The translations under genes were made by a program, and so were the position numbers. 64,000 nucleotides of DNA, taken from Acidobacteriota bacterium. Lineage in GTDB: Bacteria > Acidobacteriota > Terriglobia > UBA7540. Shown here one piece after another: positions 62,188 through 64,000 of the stretch. Within the stretch, counting starts at the first letter, position 1. Each line of letters starts with the position of its first letter. The notes below the pieces were generated by a model. The model saw nothing but the letters and a program-made list of their open reading frames with translations. It did no database searches and was not told the origin of the DNA. The stretch lies in the NCBI GenBank assembly GCA_004298155.1, contig SCRD01000023.1, positions 1 to 64,000 on the forward strand, in the 5' to 3' direction.

Positions 62188-63207
62188 TCACTTTTTCTTT
62201 GCGGGGGGCCCACCTGAAAGCTCTTTGACTTTCTGCGCCAGTGCGGGCAGGCGGCTGAGGTGGGCGTACATTTTTTTGAACTCGCTCAGTGGCCGCGCGG
62301 GCGTACCCCACATGACGCTGCCTTTCCGCACGGCCTTGCCTGTCGGGATGCCCGCCTGCGCTCCGATGACGGCGCCATCTTCAATTCGAACATGGTCGGC
62401 CACGCCGACTTGTCCTGCCAGGGTCACAAAATCGCCAATCTCGGCACTGCCGGAAATTCCGGTCTGCGCCGCTATTACCGCGTGGCGGCCGATTCTGACG
62501 TTGTGCGCCACCTGCACGAGGTTGTCGATCTTGGTGCCTTCCCCGATCCGCGTGGTTCCCAGTGACCCGCGGTCCACAGTGGTGTTGGCTCCGATCTCAA
62601 CATCGTTCTCGATCACCAGCCCGCCGAGCTGAGGAAACTTCTGCTGGCGCCCTTCCGCAAAAAGATAACCGAACCCCTCTGACCCCAGGACAACCCCGGC
62701 ATGAAGAACGACGCGGTCGCCCACTTGCACGCCCGGATAGATGCTGACCCGGGGATGAAGTATACAGCGGGCGCCCAGCGCCACTCCTTCGCCCACATAA
62801 ACCCCTGCGCCCAGACGCGATCCCGCTCCAACTCTGGCACCCGATTCGATAACGCAATAAGGCCCCACGCTGACCTCAAGCCCCAGGTGCGCATCGGCTG
62901 CGATTAACGCGGTTGGATGGATGCCGTGCGGCGCTTTGGGCGGAGGCTGGAGCGCCTCGGCGGCACGAATGAAGGCCAGTCGAAGGTTCCGCACTGCAAT
63001 GGTGGTCCGGCCGGCTACTGAAGTTCCTTCCGGCACAAGAATGCACCCGGCGCGGGAATCCGCCGCTTGACGCAGCGCGGGCCCGCCGTCGGCGAAAGCC
63101 AGGTCCTGCTCCGTCGCAGAATCGAGGGCGGCGACGCCCGTGATGTTCTTTTCTTTCTCGCCATTCGCTTCCCCGCCCACCAGGCGCGCGATTTCGCTGA
63201 CCTTCAT
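62188..63207 (-). CDS. lpxD: UDP-3-O-acylglucosamine N-acyltransferase
   Basis: A 339-aa acyltransferase adding the second hydroxyacyl chain to UDP-3-O-acyl-glucosamine in lipid A synthesis. An N-terminal uridine-binding domain ([20 protein letters not shown]) is followed by a left-handed beta-helix of hexapeptide repeats ([20 protein letters not shown]). The catalytic His lies in [14 protein letters not shown]. It is 65 bases downstream of a lipid A acyltransferase gene on the same strand. Its presence shows an outer membrane with lipid A. Confidence 0.95.
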   Translation of the reverse strand: MKVSEIARLVGGEANGEKEKNITGVAALDSATEQDLAFADGGPALRQAADSRAGCILVPEGTSVAGRTTIAVRNLRLAFIRAAEALQPPPKAPHGIHPTALIAADAHLGLEVSVGPYCVIESGARVGAGSRLGAGVYVGEGVALGARCILHPRVSIYPGVQVGDRVVLHAGVVLGSEGFGYLFAEGRQQKFPQLGGLVIENDVEIGANTTVDRGSLGTTRIGEGTKIDNLVQVAHNVRIGRHAVIAAQTGISGSAEIGDFVTLAGQVGVADHVRIEDGAVIGAQAGIPTGKAVRKGSVMWGTPARPLSEFKKMYAHLSRLPALAQKVKELSGGPPAKKK

Positions 63208-63272
63208 TTTGCCTCCCGGATTTCATTCAGGCAGCCGTCCCGGCGTCATCCTGCCCGCCGTCCATTCAAAGC

Positions 63273-64000
63273 TCAGAAAGGATACAGAGGGGGCTCGCCG
63301 GGCGGGCGTGTTTTCCACCGGCGATGCACCCAGAGCCACTGGTCCGGGTATCGGCGGATATAATCCTCGATGCGCCGCGTATAATTCGCCGTGTTTGCCT
63401 CGATTTCCTTTTCGGGGTCCTGGCACCTGACCCAATCAACCCTGTCAAACCTCAGCCGGTACTTCTTCAGTTTTGAATCCCAGATTACGAGCCCCAGAAC
63501 GACGGGCGCGCCGGTCCTTCGCGCCACGCGCGCCGGCCCCGTGGTGGTTGAAGCAGGCAGCCCGAAAAAATCCACAAAGGCTCCTTCCCCTGCAAGCATG
63601 TTCTGGTCCATCAGGATGCCTACCGCCTCATTCCGCTCAAAAGCCCGGAGGGTCTGGCGGGCGAATTCTCTCTTTTCGATTGCGCGCCCGCCGCTTGCGC
63701 ACCGGTATCGGTTGATAAGCCCGTCCATCAGGGGATTGTCCATTTCCCGCACCACGAAATTGCAGGGATAACCGTAAATGCCGTGGGCGAATGATCCGAG
63801 CTCCCAGTTGCCAAAGTGTGCGGTCAGAAAGATGATTCCCCTGCCCTTTTTCCGGGCTTCATCGTAATTTTCAAATCCGTCATAGATAATCAGCCGATCG
63901 ATGTTCTCACGGTCCAGGCGGGGAAAATGCGAAAAGTCGGCCAGCATGCGCCCCAGATTGAGAAACTCTGCGAACAGGACCTTCCGCCGCCGCTTGTCGG
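63273..64000 (-). CDS. Lipid A biosynthesis lauroyl-type acyltransferase, 5'-truncated by window
   Basis: The C-terminal 242 residues of an LpxL/HtrB-family lysophospholipid acyltransferase. The reading frame stays open to the right-hand edge (residues DKRRRKVLFAEF precede the first Met), so the start lies outside the window. The catalytic H-x4-E motif is TAHFGNWELG, and a second block is GILMDQNMLAGEGAFVDFFG. It transfers a secondary acyl chain to Kdo-lipid A at the inner membrane. lpxD follows 65 bases downstream. Confidence 0.88.
   Translation of the reverse strand, partial: DKRRRKVLFAEFLNLGRMLADFSHFPRLDRENIDRLIIYDGFENYDEARKKGRGIIFLTAHFGNWELGSFAHGIYGYPCNFVVREMDNPLMDGLINRYRCASGGRAIEKREFARQTLRAFERNEAVGILMDQNMLAGEGAFVDFFGLPASTTTGPARVARRTGAPVVLGLVIWDSKLKKYRLRFDRVDWVRCQDPEKEIEANTANYTRRIEDYIRRYPDQWLWVHRRWKTRPPGEPPLYPF

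Overview
The window looks like a chromosomal stretch of a Gram-negative, didermic soil-type bacterium, most likely of the phylum Acidobacteriota. This is inferred from the gene mix: lipid A genes (lpxD and an LpxL-type acyltransferase), a TonB-dependent receptor with an N-terminal carboxypeptidase-regulatory domain, CarD, a class II (B12-dependent) ribonucleotide reductase, DUF4139 and FecR-like secreted proteins, and dispersed palindromic repeats. No 16S or 23S rRNA gene is present, so the assignment is tentative. Most of the window is G+C-rich. One clearly AT-richer block (about 12.0-13.9 kb) looks acquired.

Layout. 0.3-3 kb: a secreted GH3 beta-xylosidase/beta-glucosidase with a PA14 insert. 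3.1-5.1 kb: two tandem-domain universal stress proteins; a perfect CRP/FNR-type palindrome lies upstream of the second. 5.3-8.1 kb: a secreted protein of unknown function and a glycerol facilitator. 8.4-11.6 kb: a minus-strand thiol-redox group (ccdA, lgt, a TlpA-like thioredoxin with a cysteine-rich tail, and a free-standing DsbD alpha domain). 12.0-13.9 kb: the AT-rich block, with a proteasome-beta-like Ntn hydrolase and a membrane-anchored unknown. 14-22 kb: HAD phosphatase, YncE-like propeller, DUF4139 protein, GNAT acetyltransferase, queA, rlmI and a secreted carboxypeptidase-regulatory-like protein, with palindromic repeats between them. 22.5-28.4 kb: a surface-glycan set (GT2-deacetylase fusion, two tandemly duplicated GT2 enzymes, a GT-C-like membrane protein). 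28.5-39 kb: a Na+/solute symporter, a GH18 protein, a secreted PLD nuclease, and a muropeptide-scavenging locus (AmiE-NamZ fusion divergent from murQ-nagA), followed by murA. 39-45.3 kb: a FecR-like secreted protein, the argR-argG-argH operon, an initiator tRNA and small unknown genes. 45.7-49.6 kb: nrdJ with tandem NrdR boxes and a long foldable leader, and carD. 49.9-62 kb: an MFS exporter, a DsbA-like protein, and a minus-strand metal cluster (czcCBA-type RND efflux and a TonB receptor, bracketed by two paralogous small CxxC/His proteins). 62.2-64 kb: lpxD and a truncated lipid A acyltransferase.

How the genes work together. The best-supported linked functions are peptidoglycan turnover (AmiE-NamZ releases MurNAc, MurQ converts MurNAc-6P to GlcNAc-6P, NagA deacetylates it; MurA is the first committed step of new peptidoglycan), periplasmic disulfide reduction for cytochrome c or lipoprotein maturation (CcdA, TlpA, DsbD alpha, Lgt), arginine biosynthesis under ArgR, NrdR-controlled dNTP synthesis, and divalent metal export coupled to an outer-membrane receptor.

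The most unusual items are the AmiE-NamZ fusion, the nrdJ control region, the two small proteins bracketing the czc genes, the AT-rich Ntn-hydrolase block, and a leader at 45.3-45.5 kb whose two folds would be mutually exclusive, one of them hiding the ribosome-binding site. No CRISPR array, prophage, integrase or complete insertion sequence was seen.
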